From Halocatena halophila (lineage in GTDB: Archaea > Halobacteriota > Halobacteria > Halobacteriales > Haloarculaceae): a stretch of DNA of 64,000 nt. Position numbers and translations under genes: made by a program. Under the pieces are notes generated by a model. That model worked only from the letters and a program-made list of their open reading frames with translations, was not told the origin of the DNA and searched no databases. The stretch spans positions 186,001 to 250,000 of the forward strand of contig CP071307.1 in NCBI GenBank assembly GCA_027563145.1, in the 5' to 3' direction. Of this stretch, positions 1 to 9,325 are shown in pieces (within the stretch, counting starts at the first letter, position 1; every line of letters starts with the position of its first letter).

Positions 1-1
1 G

Positions 2-1411
2 ACAACAGTGTCTGCACGGACGGCGGCTATGGGCCACATTATCGCCGAAACGCTACGAGGACTGGCGTATTTTGCAGCGCCAACAATCGTGCTCACGGCT
101 GCTGGATTCATCATCTTTGGTTCGCCCGGGGTATTTCTCACCATTCCGATCGCGACAGTGACGTTCGTGATGACTGCGATACTCACCGGAACTGCAGTTG
201 GGTATTTGATCGCCTGGTTACTCACGCACGTGAAATTCATTAGACGGTATAAGACCATCATTGGTGGATCCCTGGTAGCGGTCGTAATGGGTGGCTATCT
301 GATGGCAGTAATGGGCCCGATGGAGGGATTGAATATGTCATTTTTGGACTGGCTCCCACCTGGATGGCTTCTTGATGTTGGCGTATTGGGGATAGGAGAA
401 GCGATTGAGGGATCGACCGTGAAGGCTGCCGGATCGATGCTATCGAGCGCACTGCTTCTCATCGGTGGAATGGTCGCCACTGATCGAATTACGAATGGAT
501 ACTGGTACAGTGCACCAGTCAGCATCGACGATGACGATGACCCGACTGATCACAGCGAGCGTTCATATCAGCTGGGACCGCTCCCATTTCCGAAGTTTAT
601 CTCCCAGCCGACTCGTCGGGTGTCTGAGTGGGTGATTATGCGTTCGATCCGTGATCCAAGCCGACTCTCGTATCTCACAGTTCCGGCGATTGTCGTCTTC
701 GATGCCGTATTTATCGCCTACAACGATGGTGCGCTTGACGTAACGCTCGCACCGGTGTTTGCCATTGGTCTCCCATGGATTTTCAGTGAGGTTGCCGGGA
801 TGAATCCACTCGGTGATGAGGGTTCGATGTTGCCACTGCTGGTAGCATCCATCTCTGCACGGCAGTATATCCATGGCCTGCTGGTCCCAGGGCTCCTTGT
901 TGGGCTTCCACTCGCCGGAATACTCACCGGACTCGCTGGGATGATCTCACCCTACTCGTCAGTTGAAATTGCTGGATTGGTCGGGATAGCGCTGTATCTG
1001 ACCTTCGTAGCAGTGATAATAGCTCCCGCACTGGGCATGGCGATGCCACGTTTCGATGCGATTTCAATCGGACGGAGCGACGACGTACTCCCCCCTCGGA
1101 TGAGCACGGTTGTCCTCCACAGCTTGAGTGTGGTCGTTCCCGGCGCAGTACTCGGTGGCCTGCTCCTCGATCCTGAACTGACCAGGACCGCGCTGTCGTT
1201 CATCTTCGGTGGCATCCCAGCGCTTGTGCTCGGAGTCCTTGATGTGGGTGGGGTCGGTTGGTTCGAACAGTTAATGGCTGATATCCAGGCAACTGATATC
1301 GAAACATTGCGTTATGGCCTCGGTGGTGGAATAATTGCTGGTGGTCTTTTCGTGGCAGGCGTCTGTTATCAACACGCAATCAGTCGCTTTGAGAAATACG
1401 AGCCTCAGTAG
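2..1411 (+). CDS. Multi-spanning membrane protein, ABC-2-type permease-like (5' end outside window)
   Basis: The frame is open from the left edge of the window, so the true start is probably upstream and the first visible GTG at 8 need not be the start. The product has about ten hydrophobic segments in two blocks, split by an acidic, Asp-rich hydrophilic loop (around residues 175-190). The second block contains the stretch MNPLGDEGSMLPLL followed by ISARQYIHGLLVPG. This arrangement resembles haloarchaeal proteins annotated as ABC-type permeases with no matching ATPase. No ATPase gene is visible in the part of the neighbourhood present here. The transport role is inferred from family resemblance and membrane topology; the substrate is unknown. 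Confidence 0.7.
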   Translation, partial: TTVSARTAAMGHIIAETLRGLAYFAAPTIVLTAAGFIIFGSPGVFLTIPIATVTFVMTAILTGTAVGYLIAWLLTHVKFIRRYKTIIGGSLVAVVMGGYLMAVMGPMEGLNMSFLDWLPPGWLLDVGVLGIGEAIEGSTVKAAGSMLSSALLLIGGMVATDRITNGYWYSAPVSIDDDDDPTDHSERSYQLGPLPFPKFISQPTRRVSEWVIMRSIRDPSRLSYLTVPAIVVFDAVFIAYNDGALDVTLAPVFAIGLPWIFSEVAGMNPLGDEGSMLPLLVASISARQYIHGLLVPGLLVGLPLAGILTGLAGMISPYSSVEIAGLVGIALYLTFVAVIIAPALGMAMPRFDAISIGRSDDVLPPRMSTVVLHSLSVVVPGAVLGGLLLDPELTRTALSFIFGGIPALVLGVLDVGGVGWFEQLMADIQATDIETLRYGLGGGIIAGGLFVAGVCYQHAISRFEKYEPQ

Positions 1412-2055
1412 TCCACGTGGCGAACGGATATACGAACGACGAGGACCAACAACTGTTTGGAATTCTGAAAGCCTGCTTTGGCTCCTGTCCAGCGTAACGA
1501 CAACCAAGCTTCAACACATTCTTGTCTAATTAGTAATATGAATTGCCTTTTTCGTTATCCGATTCAGCGTTCGAGCTGTTTTTTGATGGATAGCGTATTG
1601 GATTGTGTGACTCGATCAACGTTCCATTCTCAACCCGATTGATTCCGATGGCGGGAATTGTTACCTATCTCTCAGTTTTGTGAGCGCCAGTCATCGTCCA
1701 TCAAATGTTGTTCCCTCAAAGGGGCGGTGAAATACTTTGGTTTGTTCGCTCATGAGTGCTCTGTCACGATGGTGAGCTAACCGATGCACACACGTTGGGT
1801 ACGGTCCCTATGGCTATCTCAAAAAGCGTCCGGCAATCGCCGGCAGCACGCTCTTCGCTCACGAATGTGGAGGAGCACGCAGATGATTCAGATACCAGTA
1901 ATAGCACAGACAGTAGGCATTGATGCCAACACTGTTAGGGGAAAAGTGATTTCTCGCTTCACGAAACGGTGGAATACGAATCATGGATATATGATTCCAG
2001 ATAGCAGGGTCAGCCGATTGTTGTGTCTCATAGCGAATCAGCTATCACCTGGAAT
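1412..2055. other. Intergenic stretch without a supported gene
   Basis: About 640 bp lie between the permease and the SDR gene. A short plus-strand frame at 1810-1923 (37 codons, starting MAISKSVRQS, with an acidic, Ser-rich tail) has haloarchaeal composition, but it is too short and isolated to call. The 91-residue frame at 1784-2059 is basic, has no recognisable domain and runs into the start of the next gene. I see no repeat or RNA gene. Confidence 0.5.
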
Positions 2056-2820
2056 ATGAGTTCGCCAAGCGATACGGAGGTTATCGTCATCACTGGAGCG
2101 AACGAGGGAATCGGCTTTCACTTGTTACGAGCGCTTGCCGAGGATACTCGTCGGATTGGGGTGCTCGATACGAGCGGTGACAATATTCGTGGGCTCCAGG
2201 ATGATGTTGTTGCTCAGATTCAATATTACGAATGCGATGTGACGGAGACCGACGAGGTAAACACCGCAGTGAACGATATTATCGACCAATGGGATCGAAT
2301 CGACATCCTCATCAACAACGCCGGTGTGGCCAGGATCGCTCCGTTCGAAGACCAATCAATTGCCGATACACGACGTGAGTTTGAGGTCAATTTCTTTGGC
2401 TATCAACGGTTGGTCCGCGCAGTTCTCCCCCACATGCTTGAGCGTGGTGACGGTATTATCCACTGTATGGGATCGGGGACTGCGGACACCGGACATCCCG
2501 GTATGTCCGGGTATTCCGCAACGAAAGGAGCCATCAACGCATTCGTCCGCTCACTCCAGTTAGAACTCCAGCAGACGGACGTCTTCTGTACGGTTCTGAT
2601 TCCCCCATCGACGAACACACAGATGACCGCCGATCTCGACTACCCTGAGTGGATGACGGTTTCCCCCGAAACAGTTGGTCGTAAGCTAGCACGCAAAATT
2701 CACTCTACTCGACCGGTGATCACCCCCGATTGGACCACCAAAATTGGCCTGTTTCTCACCCGGCGCTTTCCGTCCCTCTGGCGAAGAATGACGGCAGGAA
2801 CCATTGAAAATATAGAATAG
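2056..2820 (+). CDS. Short-chain dehydrogenase/reductase (SDR)
   Basis: This is a classical SDR of 254 residues, the normal length. The nucleotide-binding motif TGANEGIG lies at residues 13-20 and the NNAG motif at 87-90. The catalytic set is S140, Y153 and K157 (YSATK). Members catalyse NAD(P)-dependent oxidation or reduction of alcohols and ketones in the cytoplasm; the substrate cannot be told from sequence. I chose ATG 2056 because it puts the Rossmann motif nine residues from the N-terminus, as usual. A GTG at 2023 would add eleven residues without homologous character. The C-terminal 40 residues are basic and hydrophobic and may contact membrane, as in some lipid- or retinol-type SDRs (inference). 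Confidence 0.85.
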   Translation: MSSPSDTEVIVITGANEGIGFHLLRALAEDTRRIGVLDTSGDNIRGLQDDVVAQIQYYECDVTETDEVNTAVNDIIDQWDRIDILINNAGVARIAPFEDQSIADTRREFEVNFFGYQRLVRAVLPHMLERGDGIIHCMGSGTADTGHPGMSGYSATKGAINAFVRSLQLELQQTDVFCTVLIPPSTNTQMTADLDYPEWMTVSPETVGRKLARKIHSTRPVITPDWTTKIGLFLTRRFPSLWRRMTAGTIENIE

Positions 2821-2955
2821 AGATATAAATATCTTGAAATAATCACCGTTCCATAACTATCTTGGTACTCTACGACTGCGATCGCTTCCAATCTTTAGAA
2901 TACTGGCTTAAACTCGTTAGCATATAAACCACAATGAATATCCAGCATAACGATC

Positions 2956-2965
2956 ATTATATATT
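2956..2965 (+). promoter_or_regulatory. TATA box of the lipase gene
   Basis: An A/T-only run (ATTATATATT) is centred about 32 bp ahead of the ATG at 2993. This spacing predicts a transcript starting within a few bases of the start codon, typical of haloarchaeal leaderless mRNAs. Confidence 0.45.
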
Positions 2966-2992
2966 TCTGCAGATATACTGTGTAGCAATCCT

Positions 2993-3733
2993 ATGGCTCA
3001 CGACAGAACATTTGATCGGGAAACGACTCGGAGAACGTTTCTCACAGGACTGGCGACCGCTGGAGTCTCGGCGGTCGGAGTGGGCAGTGTTGGAGGAGCA
3101 ACGACAGAGGGCGATCGTAATCCGATACTGATGGTCCATGGCTTTCTCGACAGTGGAGAAACACCGTGGTGGGATCTTACCACACATCGATTGAAAGAAA
3201 TTGGCTATGACCAGGAGCAGTTGTACGTGTTGAGCCTTGGTGCTCTCGCCACGACCTTCGATTCACCGGAGGTATACGCCGAGGAGGTAACAACAACTCT
3301 CGAATCTATCAGTGCGAGCCATGACAGTGCGGTCGACATCATCGCACATTCGATGGGGGGACTCGATTCACGGTGGGCGATCGAAAAGATGGGAGCCCAT
3401 GAGTACGTTGATTCGCTTATCACACTCGGGACGCCACACCAGGGGACATACATCGCCTATCTTGCGTATATCACGCCGGGCGGTCGAACTATGGTACCTA
3501 ACAGCGAATTTTTACAGGAGCTTAACGACGGTCAACTCGCAGAAGATGTCGAATACACGGCTATTTGGTCAAATTTTGATGCATTAATCACCCCCGACGA
3601 ATTTGCGACGCTTCCAGATGCCGAGTCTAATTCAGTTTCGACTGCCCAGAACGTCTTCATACCATACAAAGGACACATTCAGCTCTCTTTCGACACGGAA
3701 GTATTTGAGACGTACACCTCGTATCTCGGGTGA
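2993..3733 (+). CDS. Secreted triacylglycerol lipase/esterase (alpha/beta hydrolase)
   Basis: The 246-residue product opens with a Tat-type signal (TTRRTFLTG at 11-19, then a hydrophobic Ala/Gly/Val stretch). The oxyanion-hole motif is MVHGF (47-51). The nucleophile elbow AHSMG places Ser120, and His228 in YKGH near the end is the likely catalytic histidine. The overall layout matches the small LipA/EstA-type lipases of Bacillus and Streptomyces. It should hydrolyse ester bonds of lipids outside the cell. A TATA box lies about 30 bp upstream and the preceding gene ends 170 bp away, so it is probably a single-gene unit. Substrate chain length is not predictable. Confidence 0.85.
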   Translation: MAHDRTFDRETTRRTFLTGLATAGVSAVGVGSVGGATTEGDRNPILMVHGFLDSGETPWWDLTTHRLKEIGYDQEQLYVLSLGALATTFDSPEVYAEEVTTTLESISASHDSAVDIIAHSMGGLDSRWAIEKMGAHEYVDSLITLGTPHQGTYIAYLAYITPGGRTMVPNSEFLQELNDGQLAEDVEYTAIWSNFDALITPDEFATLPDAESNSVSTAQNVFIPYKGHIQLSFDTEVFETYTSYLG

Positions 3734-4157
3734 GTATATTCGAAGGAGAAATCGAATATCGACGTTGTGTGAATATCCAATCCCTCTGTGTCAGGGGTTT
3801 GCGTTGTGGGTGCGTTGACCCTCGCTGTTTGGCCCGCCACCGTCGGCATTGTCGACGCTGGCGTGGGATGCTGTTGTGACAAGAGGGTTCCAGATAGTCC
3901 ATATCTACACACCTGCTCTCGAATCCAACAGCTGATTTATCCTCCCTGAAACGTTTAGTGCAAATAATTGGGATTTATTTCCATTATTTCGACGCCATAC
4001 GGTTTCTACCAGGCATTGGGTTTAAGCATCACACCGTCCTCGAACAAGTACGAACGATGTTCTCGACCGAGATCCCCACTCTTCCCCGAATTTCTGATTG
4101 CACCCACTACGAATGGGTCATCAGCCAGGGCTGTGGGCCGCGAGGGAACGAAACGCC
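3734..4157. other. Intergenic stretch
   Basis: These 424 bp separate the lipase from the recombinase. They are AT-rich in the second half. No tRNA-like cloverleaf, direct repeat or convincing small gene was seen, so no attachment site can be proposed for the adjacent integrase. Confidence 0.4.
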
Positions 4158-5303
4158 ATGAGCGAGCTCACTGAAGCTGACCTCAATGCAGCGATTGAAC
4201 GGTATCTCCGCTCGAAAAGCAAAGGTGGGGCCCAGTCGGGCACGTACTACCGAACGGCAAAAAGTGCGCTCGACAGGTGGCAGGCGTGGCTGTCGATTGA
4301 TGAAATCGCTGCGCTCACCGATCCGGACGCTGGCGCACAAATTTTGCGTCGCTATGCCCAGCATCTCACCACGAAGGTTGGAGACGATGAACTCGCGGCC
4401 TCGAGTGCCCACACGTACTACAACATCATTTCGGGATTTTGCTCGTACTGTGTTCGTGATGGTGTCCTCCCCTCGAATCCCGCCCAACGAGAACGCGCAC
4501 GCGAGGAACTCCCGACTGACGACAGCGACGATCGTCAACAGTTCTGGGATCCGGACACCCGCGATCGTTTTCTCAGCTGGCTCGACGATCGAGCCTATGA
4601 TGCGATCGAGGCTTCGGGAACGGATGCTCGCCTCGAAGTGCGCGACCGGGCGTTTGGCTACGTCTTAGCCTATTCGGGCGTTCGTGGAGCAGAAATCCTT
4701 CGAACAAGCGCAGACGACAGGGAGGGTCGCCAGGGGCTCCGCTGGCACAACGTTTCGCTTCCCGAGACTGATGCCGAGACCGAGAGCGGAACCCTGCGTG
4801 TGTTTGGCAAGGCTCAGGAGTGGGAGACGACGCCGCTTCCACGACAGGCGGTGTTTCCGCTCCAGCAGTACTTTCGCTTGCTTGGAGAGCCCCCTGACGA
4901 TTGGCCGGTCTTCCCAACGCAACACGCCCCATCGAAATACCGAGTTGCTCGCGAACAGCTTGCTGCGAAGGGACTGTCCCAGGGTGAAATTGAGACCCTC
5001 CTTGACGAGCAACCGATCGATCAGGTGCTCCGAGAGCACGAGATTGTGCCCCCTGCGGTCACCGTCAATGGCATGCGAACCCATGTCAAACGGCTCTGTG
5101 AACGGGCTGAAATCACAATCGACGGCGAGTATCTCAAACTTCACGGTGCCAGGCGCGGGCTCGGGGATACCATTTTCCGTGTCGATCGTGGTGAAGCACA
5201 GGATCTGCTCCGGCACCGATCGCTCCAGACGACCAAGGACGCATACTCACACATCGAGGCCGAAGAACGGGCCGAACGCATCTCTGCCATCCTTGAGGAG
5301 TGA
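4158..5303 (+). CDS. Tyrosine recombinase / integrase
   Basis: The product is 381 residues. An N-terminal SAM-like core-binding domain occupies roughly residues 10-110 and the catalytic domain 120-381. The catalytic residues are all present: Arg176 (YSGVRGAE), Lys218 (FGKAQEW), His329 and Arg332 (HGARRG), His353 (RHRSLQTT) and the nucleophile Tyr363 (DAYSH). It should break and rejoin DNA at a specific site. The ATG at 4158 is chosen over an in-frame upstream start at 4098 because it fits the normal N-terminus and has a GAGG-like sequence about 12 bases ahead. No other phage or plasmid genes surround it, so it may be a relic of an integrated element or a chromosomal Xer-like enzyme. Confidence 0.9.
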   Translation: MSELTEADLNAAIERYLRSKSKGGAQSGTYYRTAKSALDRWQAWLSIDEIAALTDPDAGAQILRRYAQHLTTKVGDDELAASSAHTYYNIISGFCSYCVRDGVLPSNPAQRERAREELPTDDSDDRQQFWDPDTRDRFLSWLDDRAYDAIEASGTDARLEVRDRAFGYVLAYSGVRGAEILRTSADDREGRQGLRWHNVSLPETDAETESGTLRVFGKAQEWETTPLPRQAVFPLQQYFRLLGEPPDDWPVFPTQHAPSKYRVAREQLAAKGLSQGEIETLLDEQPIDQVLREHEIVPPAVTVNGMRTHVKRLCERAEITIDGEYLKLHGARRGLGDTIFRVDRGEAQDLLRHRSLQTTKDAYSHIEAEERAERISAILEE

Positions 5304-6410
5304 CGGCTCACAATCCGATTGAACGACAGTATTGTCATTGACCTCGGGGCTCCAGTCGATCGTGGCTGTCATTTGACCCAAAGGTTCGGATCGATAGGCC
5401 AGTTCGAATCGCGTTGTCTTCCCAATACCTTTGCTGGTGCACTGTATGGTAGCAGTTGGGGGAGGATAACACGCTCTGCAGTCACCGCCCTCCATACTTT
5501 GGCAGTGTCTTGAGGCATGGACAGCCACTAGGTGGCCGTGTCACTGAATCTCCGTCGCTATGGTGGCGACACCGACAAAGTGGATGGACCGATACGCATA
5601 CGGCCCAGCATGAATTCACCGCTCTGCTGATCGGCAACTGAATTCATTTCATAGCCTTTGGTTATCGATCGTGTGTGAGTCAATAGCGTAGCTCGACGGA
5701 AAGGGTCGTCGGAGCGGCTGGAAAAGCGTTGTCTGACTCAGGTATGAAGTGTCGCTCCATCGAGACTCACAAACAACTTAGAGCGTGCCTCTGGATCGTC
5801 TCCCGCGTAAAGATATAATGGGAACTACTCTTATTTCTCGGTGTAATCCACCGGTCAGATGCGGTTCTACTGGCTGTCTATCGACATTGCAATCTGTTAG
5901 GACATAAAATCCATCCAACGGTATCGAAATATCACAGAAGATAGTTGTTGTCAGCGTTCGCTGGCTCTACCTCCAAGATGCTCCGGTCTTGGTAGTAGCC
6001 CTTCTCTGCAAATGGATCTGCGTTCGCAATTGAATGCGCATGATCGCGGGATTCACAGTTGAGTATCATGATCCTGTCCCATCCTTGCATGGTCCACAAA
6101 ACGCCAAGAACCCCTCTTCATCAAGATGGCGTAAATAGTCAAGTGGTCCTGAAGCAGCCCATCGTCCAGTACTCCGGGCTGTTTATTGTCAAGATATACG
6201 ACGAACTGCGTCATTCAACGCCTTCACACGCAGTAGTTTGTTCATATACCATGGGTATTCCATCTTCGATTGTATAATTGACCCTTGTAGAGTGAAAGTG
6301 ATCGGGTATCGATGTCTACACTGATGGCAACCCACCCGACAGAAATTTGCTGTGATACGCCCAGACGAACGCACGGTGAATTCCACTCCGAAGATGTGTA
6401 GCCGGGTCGT
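5304..6410. other. 1.1-kb gene-free stretch between integrase and azlD
   Basis: No frame on either strand has haloarchaeal composition over a useful length. A minus-strand frame overlapping the integrase end (5247-5528) contains CRAC and QCTSKG segments that faintly suggest a zinc-binding remnant, but nothing is recognisable. The position just downstream of an integrase makes decayed mobile-element DNA plausible (inference). Confidence 0.4.
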
Positions 6411-6755
6411 TCACACGACAGCCTGCACCGCCCAGAGGACGCCCAGTCCGCCACAGATCGTGGCGAGTACGTTCTCAGTTCGCCAGGCGATACCAACAGC
6501 CACCAGGCAAGCTGCAACCTTAGCGTAGTCAACTTCGAAGCCAACACCTGGATCAACGCTCAGCACGGCGAGTGTCGGTGCAATCAGTGCAGCAAGCACC
6601 GTCGCAGGGATGAATCGAAGCAATCCACTGAGGTATGGTGGGGGATCACCCATTCGTCCCAAAATCAGGATGAATGAGAGACGGAGTCCATATGTTCCGA
6701 TCCCAATGGCGATGAATATCATCCAGATGGTTCGTAGTCCGTACTCTGTCATCAT
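6411..6755 (-). CDS. azlD: Branched-chain amino acid transport protein AzlD
   Basis: This small membrane protein of 114 residues has four hydrophobic segments and the family pattern YGLRLSFI followed by LRFIPATVLAALI. AzlD is the small partner of AzlC; together they export branched-chain amino acids or analogues across the cytoplasmic membrane. The start codon overlaps the stop codon of the upstream azlC in an ATGA, which is diagnostic of translational coupling. Length is normal for the family. Confidence 0.9.
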   Translation of the reverse strand: MMTEYGLRTIWMIFIAIGIGTYGLRLSFILILGRMGDPPPYLSGLLRFIPATVLAALIAPTLAVLSVDPGVGFEVDYAKVAACLVAVGIAWRTENVLATICGGLGVLWAVQAVV

Positions 6756-7504
6756 GCCGTCTCACACCCCGTGTCTGTGGCTGCCGTTCGATCTGATTGC
6801 GTGGTAGATCGCTGTTCGAAGGCGCTCCCAGCAGCGATACCGATGAGGACGGCCGTCACGAGTCCGAGGTTAAACGGGAAAAATCCGAGAAGAATGCTCG
6901 TTCCACCGGAGACGAGTGCAGCCAGTATCGTTGGACGGTCATTCAGATCAGGGATCAACAGCGCAATAAATGTGAGTGGGACAGCAAAGGCTAACGAGAC
7001 TCCAGAGAGGACACTCGTACCCAATACAACACCCAGGGCTGCACTGAGGTGCCACGTCGCCCAGAACGGTATGGCAGCACCGAAATAAAACCACTTCTGG
7101 CTGTGAATACTCAGATCGCCGTTGCGAAACCGGCTAATCGAGATTGCATACGCTTCGTCAGTGAGAACGTACGCACCGAGCCACTTCGTGAGTGCGTCAA
7201 ATCGTCGAAAGTATGGTGCCATCGAAGCACTGTACATCATAAATCGGAGATTGATTATCACCGCCGTCAGGACTATGACTGCGACTGGTGCGGTCTGATC
7301 GATGAGATCGATCGCTGCGAGTTGTGCTGCACCGGTGAAACTGACGATCGTCATTGCGATAGCGTGATGTGGGGGAATGCCAGATTCGACCATAGCGGCT
7401 CCTGCAATCACGCCGAACGGGACGACACCGAGTGAAATTGGTAAGATCGCCATGATTCCCGCATAGAGGTCGGTCCATGACGGTGATGAGGTCGGTATTT
7501 TCAC
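6752..7504 (-). CDS. azlC: Branched-chain amino acid exporter large subunit AzlC
   Basis: The product shows typical AzlC hallmarks: GVVPFGVIAG, SFTGAAQLAAI, VIINLRFMMYSAS and LTDEAYA, in a row of about seven to eight membrane segments. It forms the exporter with AzlD. The start is uncertain: the frame is open to a TTG at 7573, but the segment upstream of 7504 is charged and coincides with a perfect 12-bp inverted repeat (7535-7562). A GTG at 7504 gives a 250-residue protein of normal length, so I take it. A last hydrophilic tail of about 20 residues is not conserved. The gene follows the HTH_10 regulator by fewer than 100 bp on the same strand, suggesting it is read with, or controlled by, that regulator. 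Confidence 0.85.
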   Translation of the reverse strand: MKIPTSSPSWTDLYAGIMAILPISLGVVPFGVIAGAAMVESGIPPHHAIAMTIVSFTGAAQLAAIDLIDQTAPVAVIVLTAVIINLRFMMYSASMAPYFRRFDALTKWLGAYVLTDEAYAISISRFRNGDLSIHSQKWFYFGAAIPFWATWHLSAALGVVLGTSVLSGVSLAFAVPLTFIALLIPDLNDRPTILAALVSGGTSILLGFFPFNLGLVTAVLIGIAAGSAFEQRSTTQSDRTAATDTGCETA

Positions 7505-7534
7505 AGCCAACGGTTTGATCCAGTGGACAATAGA

Positions 7535-7562
7535 TCGTAGTTCGGTCCTCACCGAACTACGA
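7535..7562. promoter_or_regulatory. Perfect 12-bp inverted repeat with 4-base loop ahead of azlC
   Basis: The arms are TCGTAGTTCGGT (7535-7546) and its exact reverse complement (7551-7562), separated by CCTC. The repeat lies between the HTH_10 regulator and azlC and includes the upstream TTG/GTG candidate starts of azlC. It could be a dyad operator, an RNA hairpin that controls translation of azlC, or a processing site. There is no T-run after it, which argues against a simple terminator. Confidence 0.6.
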
Positions 7563-7595
7563 GCGAGTTTCAATCTGGAGGTGCGTCAGTGACAA

Positions 7596-8333
7596 TTACA
7601 TTTTCACGTGGCGAGCGATCGGTTGATTCACAAACTGCTGGATGATCCAGGATTCGGCCCGCTGGAGCCGATACTGGAGTGTAGACATGGGAATATCCAT
7701 CGCTGCTGCGAGATCGGTGAGTGAGATTTCACGCGGCGTTCGGTAATATCCCCTATCGATTGCAGCCTGCACCGCTGTCCGCTGCTCATACGGTAGGTCG
7801 GCAACCGTGGCTCCTTCTTCGGTCCAGTACGTTGGTTCGCCAACCTGTCGAAAGTCGAGCGAAAGGTCCGATTTGAGCTCCGATTTGAGTCCGTTGTAGA
7901 GTTCACTCACGCGAGCACCGTCTGGCATGAGCAATCGCCATTCGTACTGGTTTTTGTGCCGTGCTGCATCGCATACCAGTCCGTCACCGAGATAACAGTG
8001 GGCAAGTTCTGGGATTGACCAACAATTGTTGGCTGCTGCGGAGTAGGTGTAGATCAGCCTGCACGTTGGCGTTTGAAGGAGTCGTTCGTGGTCCCACTCT
8101 GTAAGACAGTCGTGGGGGCCAATACATTCGTTACAGTGGTTCCCATCCGTATAGATCGCTTCTACTTGTTCGAGGGCCTGGGCGGGGCCAACAATTCGAT
8201 CAAGCCGCCACTGTCCATTTGCCGAGACGTGACAGGCGATGGTCTGTGCCCGGAGGCTCGGATACTGGATAAATACGTCCATAATGGGATCGGCACTACG
8301 CGCGTATGTGATCGTAAAAATAAACTCGCGCAT
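7596..8333 (-). CDS. HTH_10 (bacterio-opsin activator family) transcriptional regulator with Cys-rich sensor domain
   Basis: The product has 245 residues. Residues about 1-165 form a sensor region that begins MREFIFTITY and carries C67, C70 and C76 plus further cysteines at 104, 113 and 121. These could bind a metal or respond to redox state (inference). The C-terminal HTH_10 begins around LPYEQRTAVQAA and contains GYYRTPREISLTDLAAAMD. Proteins of this family bind DNA and switch nearby genes; the closest candidates are azlCD, directly downstream on the same strand, and the divergent regulator at 8579. The start at 8333 is supported by the conserved N-terminal block. Confidence 0.85.
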   Translation of the reverse strand: MREFIFTITYARSADPIMDVFIQYPSLRAQTIACHVSANGQWRLDRIVGPAQALEQVEAIYTDGNHCNECIGPHDCLTEWDHERLLQTPTCRLIYTYSAAANNCWSIPELAHCYLGDGLVCDAARHKNQYEWRLLMPDGARVSELYNGLKSELKSDLSLDFRQVGEPTYWTEEGATVADLPYEQRTAVQAAIDRGYYRTPREISLTDLAAAMDIPMSTLQYRLQRAESWIIQQFVNQPIARHVKM

Positions 8334-8578
8334 TGATATCTAGAGGGTCATATGGATAATATGTGTTCTGTCTACCGCCAACACTGCGATTCAGCGTGTG
8401 GTTTTCTACTAATAATTTATGATTTGATAAAAATGCCAGCGATATCTCCAGCTCCGCCTGCTCGTCCTGTGGACACTCAAATCCAGTGTAGCAGACCAAA
8501 TCGACATGCCGAGCGGAACAGCTGAATGGACACGTTTGTGTCAAAGTAGAAGTGACCGTGGAACGAAGTCCGGTGTGA

Positions 8579-9202
8579 ATGGCCCACACCCGAATAACAT
8601 TCGAACTCCCGGGGGATGCATTCGAATTTTCAACTGATCATTCCGATGTGGAGTTCCGGATACTCGCTGCCTTCCCAATGGATGATGCTCTCTTCGTCGC
8701 ACTCGAGGCACCTACAGAAACTCGTCAGGACGTCCTCCGGTATTTCGATGCAACGCCACTATCCTACGACGTGCTCCACACGGACGAACAGTCCATTGTA
8801 ATCCAGTATGCGATGGGGACCATTCCGCCACCAGTTCGTGCAATCTTGGCCTCCGGGACCCTTCTGCAGTTTCCAGTTTCCCTCCGTGATGGGTGGCTAA
8901 CGTTTGCACTGACGAGTTCACACGACCGACTATCGAGGCTCAAAGCCGAGTTTGAGAAGGCTGGCTTCACATATGAGGTTATTTCGGTCACACAATCGAC
9001 ACAGCCAACCGACCTAGTAACCGATCGCCAACGGGAATTCATGCTCGCAGCCCTCAAGCACGGCTACTACGACACCCCGCGTGAGTGTTCGCTCACCGAG
9101 CTTGCCGCCGAGCTAGCCGTTGGAAAATCGACGGCGAGTAGGGTGCTCCACAGCGCCGAGGAGACGATCATCAAGGAGTTCTTTGCCCAGCCAATTGAGT
9201 AG
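8579..9202 (+). CDS. HTH_10 family transcriptional regulator
   Basis: This 207-residue protein has an N-terminal sensing region of about 145 residues with no recognisable ligand motif. A C-terminal HTH_10 begins around TDRQREFMLAALKHGYYDTPRE. It is closely similar in architecture and wording to the regulator at 24165-24809: both have an RDGW/QDGW segment and an IIKEF ending, so they look like paralogues. It is divergent from the regulator at 7596-8333, with a 245-bp shared upstream region. It precedes the AhpD-like/DoxX-like pair on the same strand by about 120 bp and may control it (inference). Confidence 0.85.
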   Translation: MAHTRITFELPGDAFEFSTDHSDVEFRILAAFPMDDALFVALEAPTETRQDVLRYFDATPLSYDVLHTDEQSIVIQYAMGTIPPPVRAILASGTLLQFPVSLRDGWLTFALTSSHDRLSRLKAEFEKAGFTYEVISVTQSTQPTDLVTDRQREFMLAALKHGYYDTPRECSLTELAAELAVGKSTASRVLHSAEETIIKEFFAQPIE

Positions 9203-9325
9203 AGACAGCGGCCAACGACGGCCTCCTGACTTGAATCCCTGAAATCGTCGCTCGGGGATTCCAGCAGTATTGGCTGGAACATGTTGCACTGAATGTCCAT
9301 CTTCCGTGCTCTCCTACGTACGTCT

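Noticed and set aside
1784..2059. 91-residue plus-strand frame before the SDR gene
   Set aside because: It is basic, low in acidic residues and has no domain. It overlaps the SDR start and is unlike haloarchaeal proteins.
5395..5420. GTTCGAATC resembling a tRNA T-loop
   Set aside because: The flanking bases do not form a T-stem, and no acceptor or anticodon arms can be drawn.
5247..5528. Minus-strand 93-residue frame with CRAC and QCTSKG segments
   Set aside because: It overlaps the intact integrase on the other strand and has only two isolated cysteine pairs, which is not enough for a zinc-finger call.
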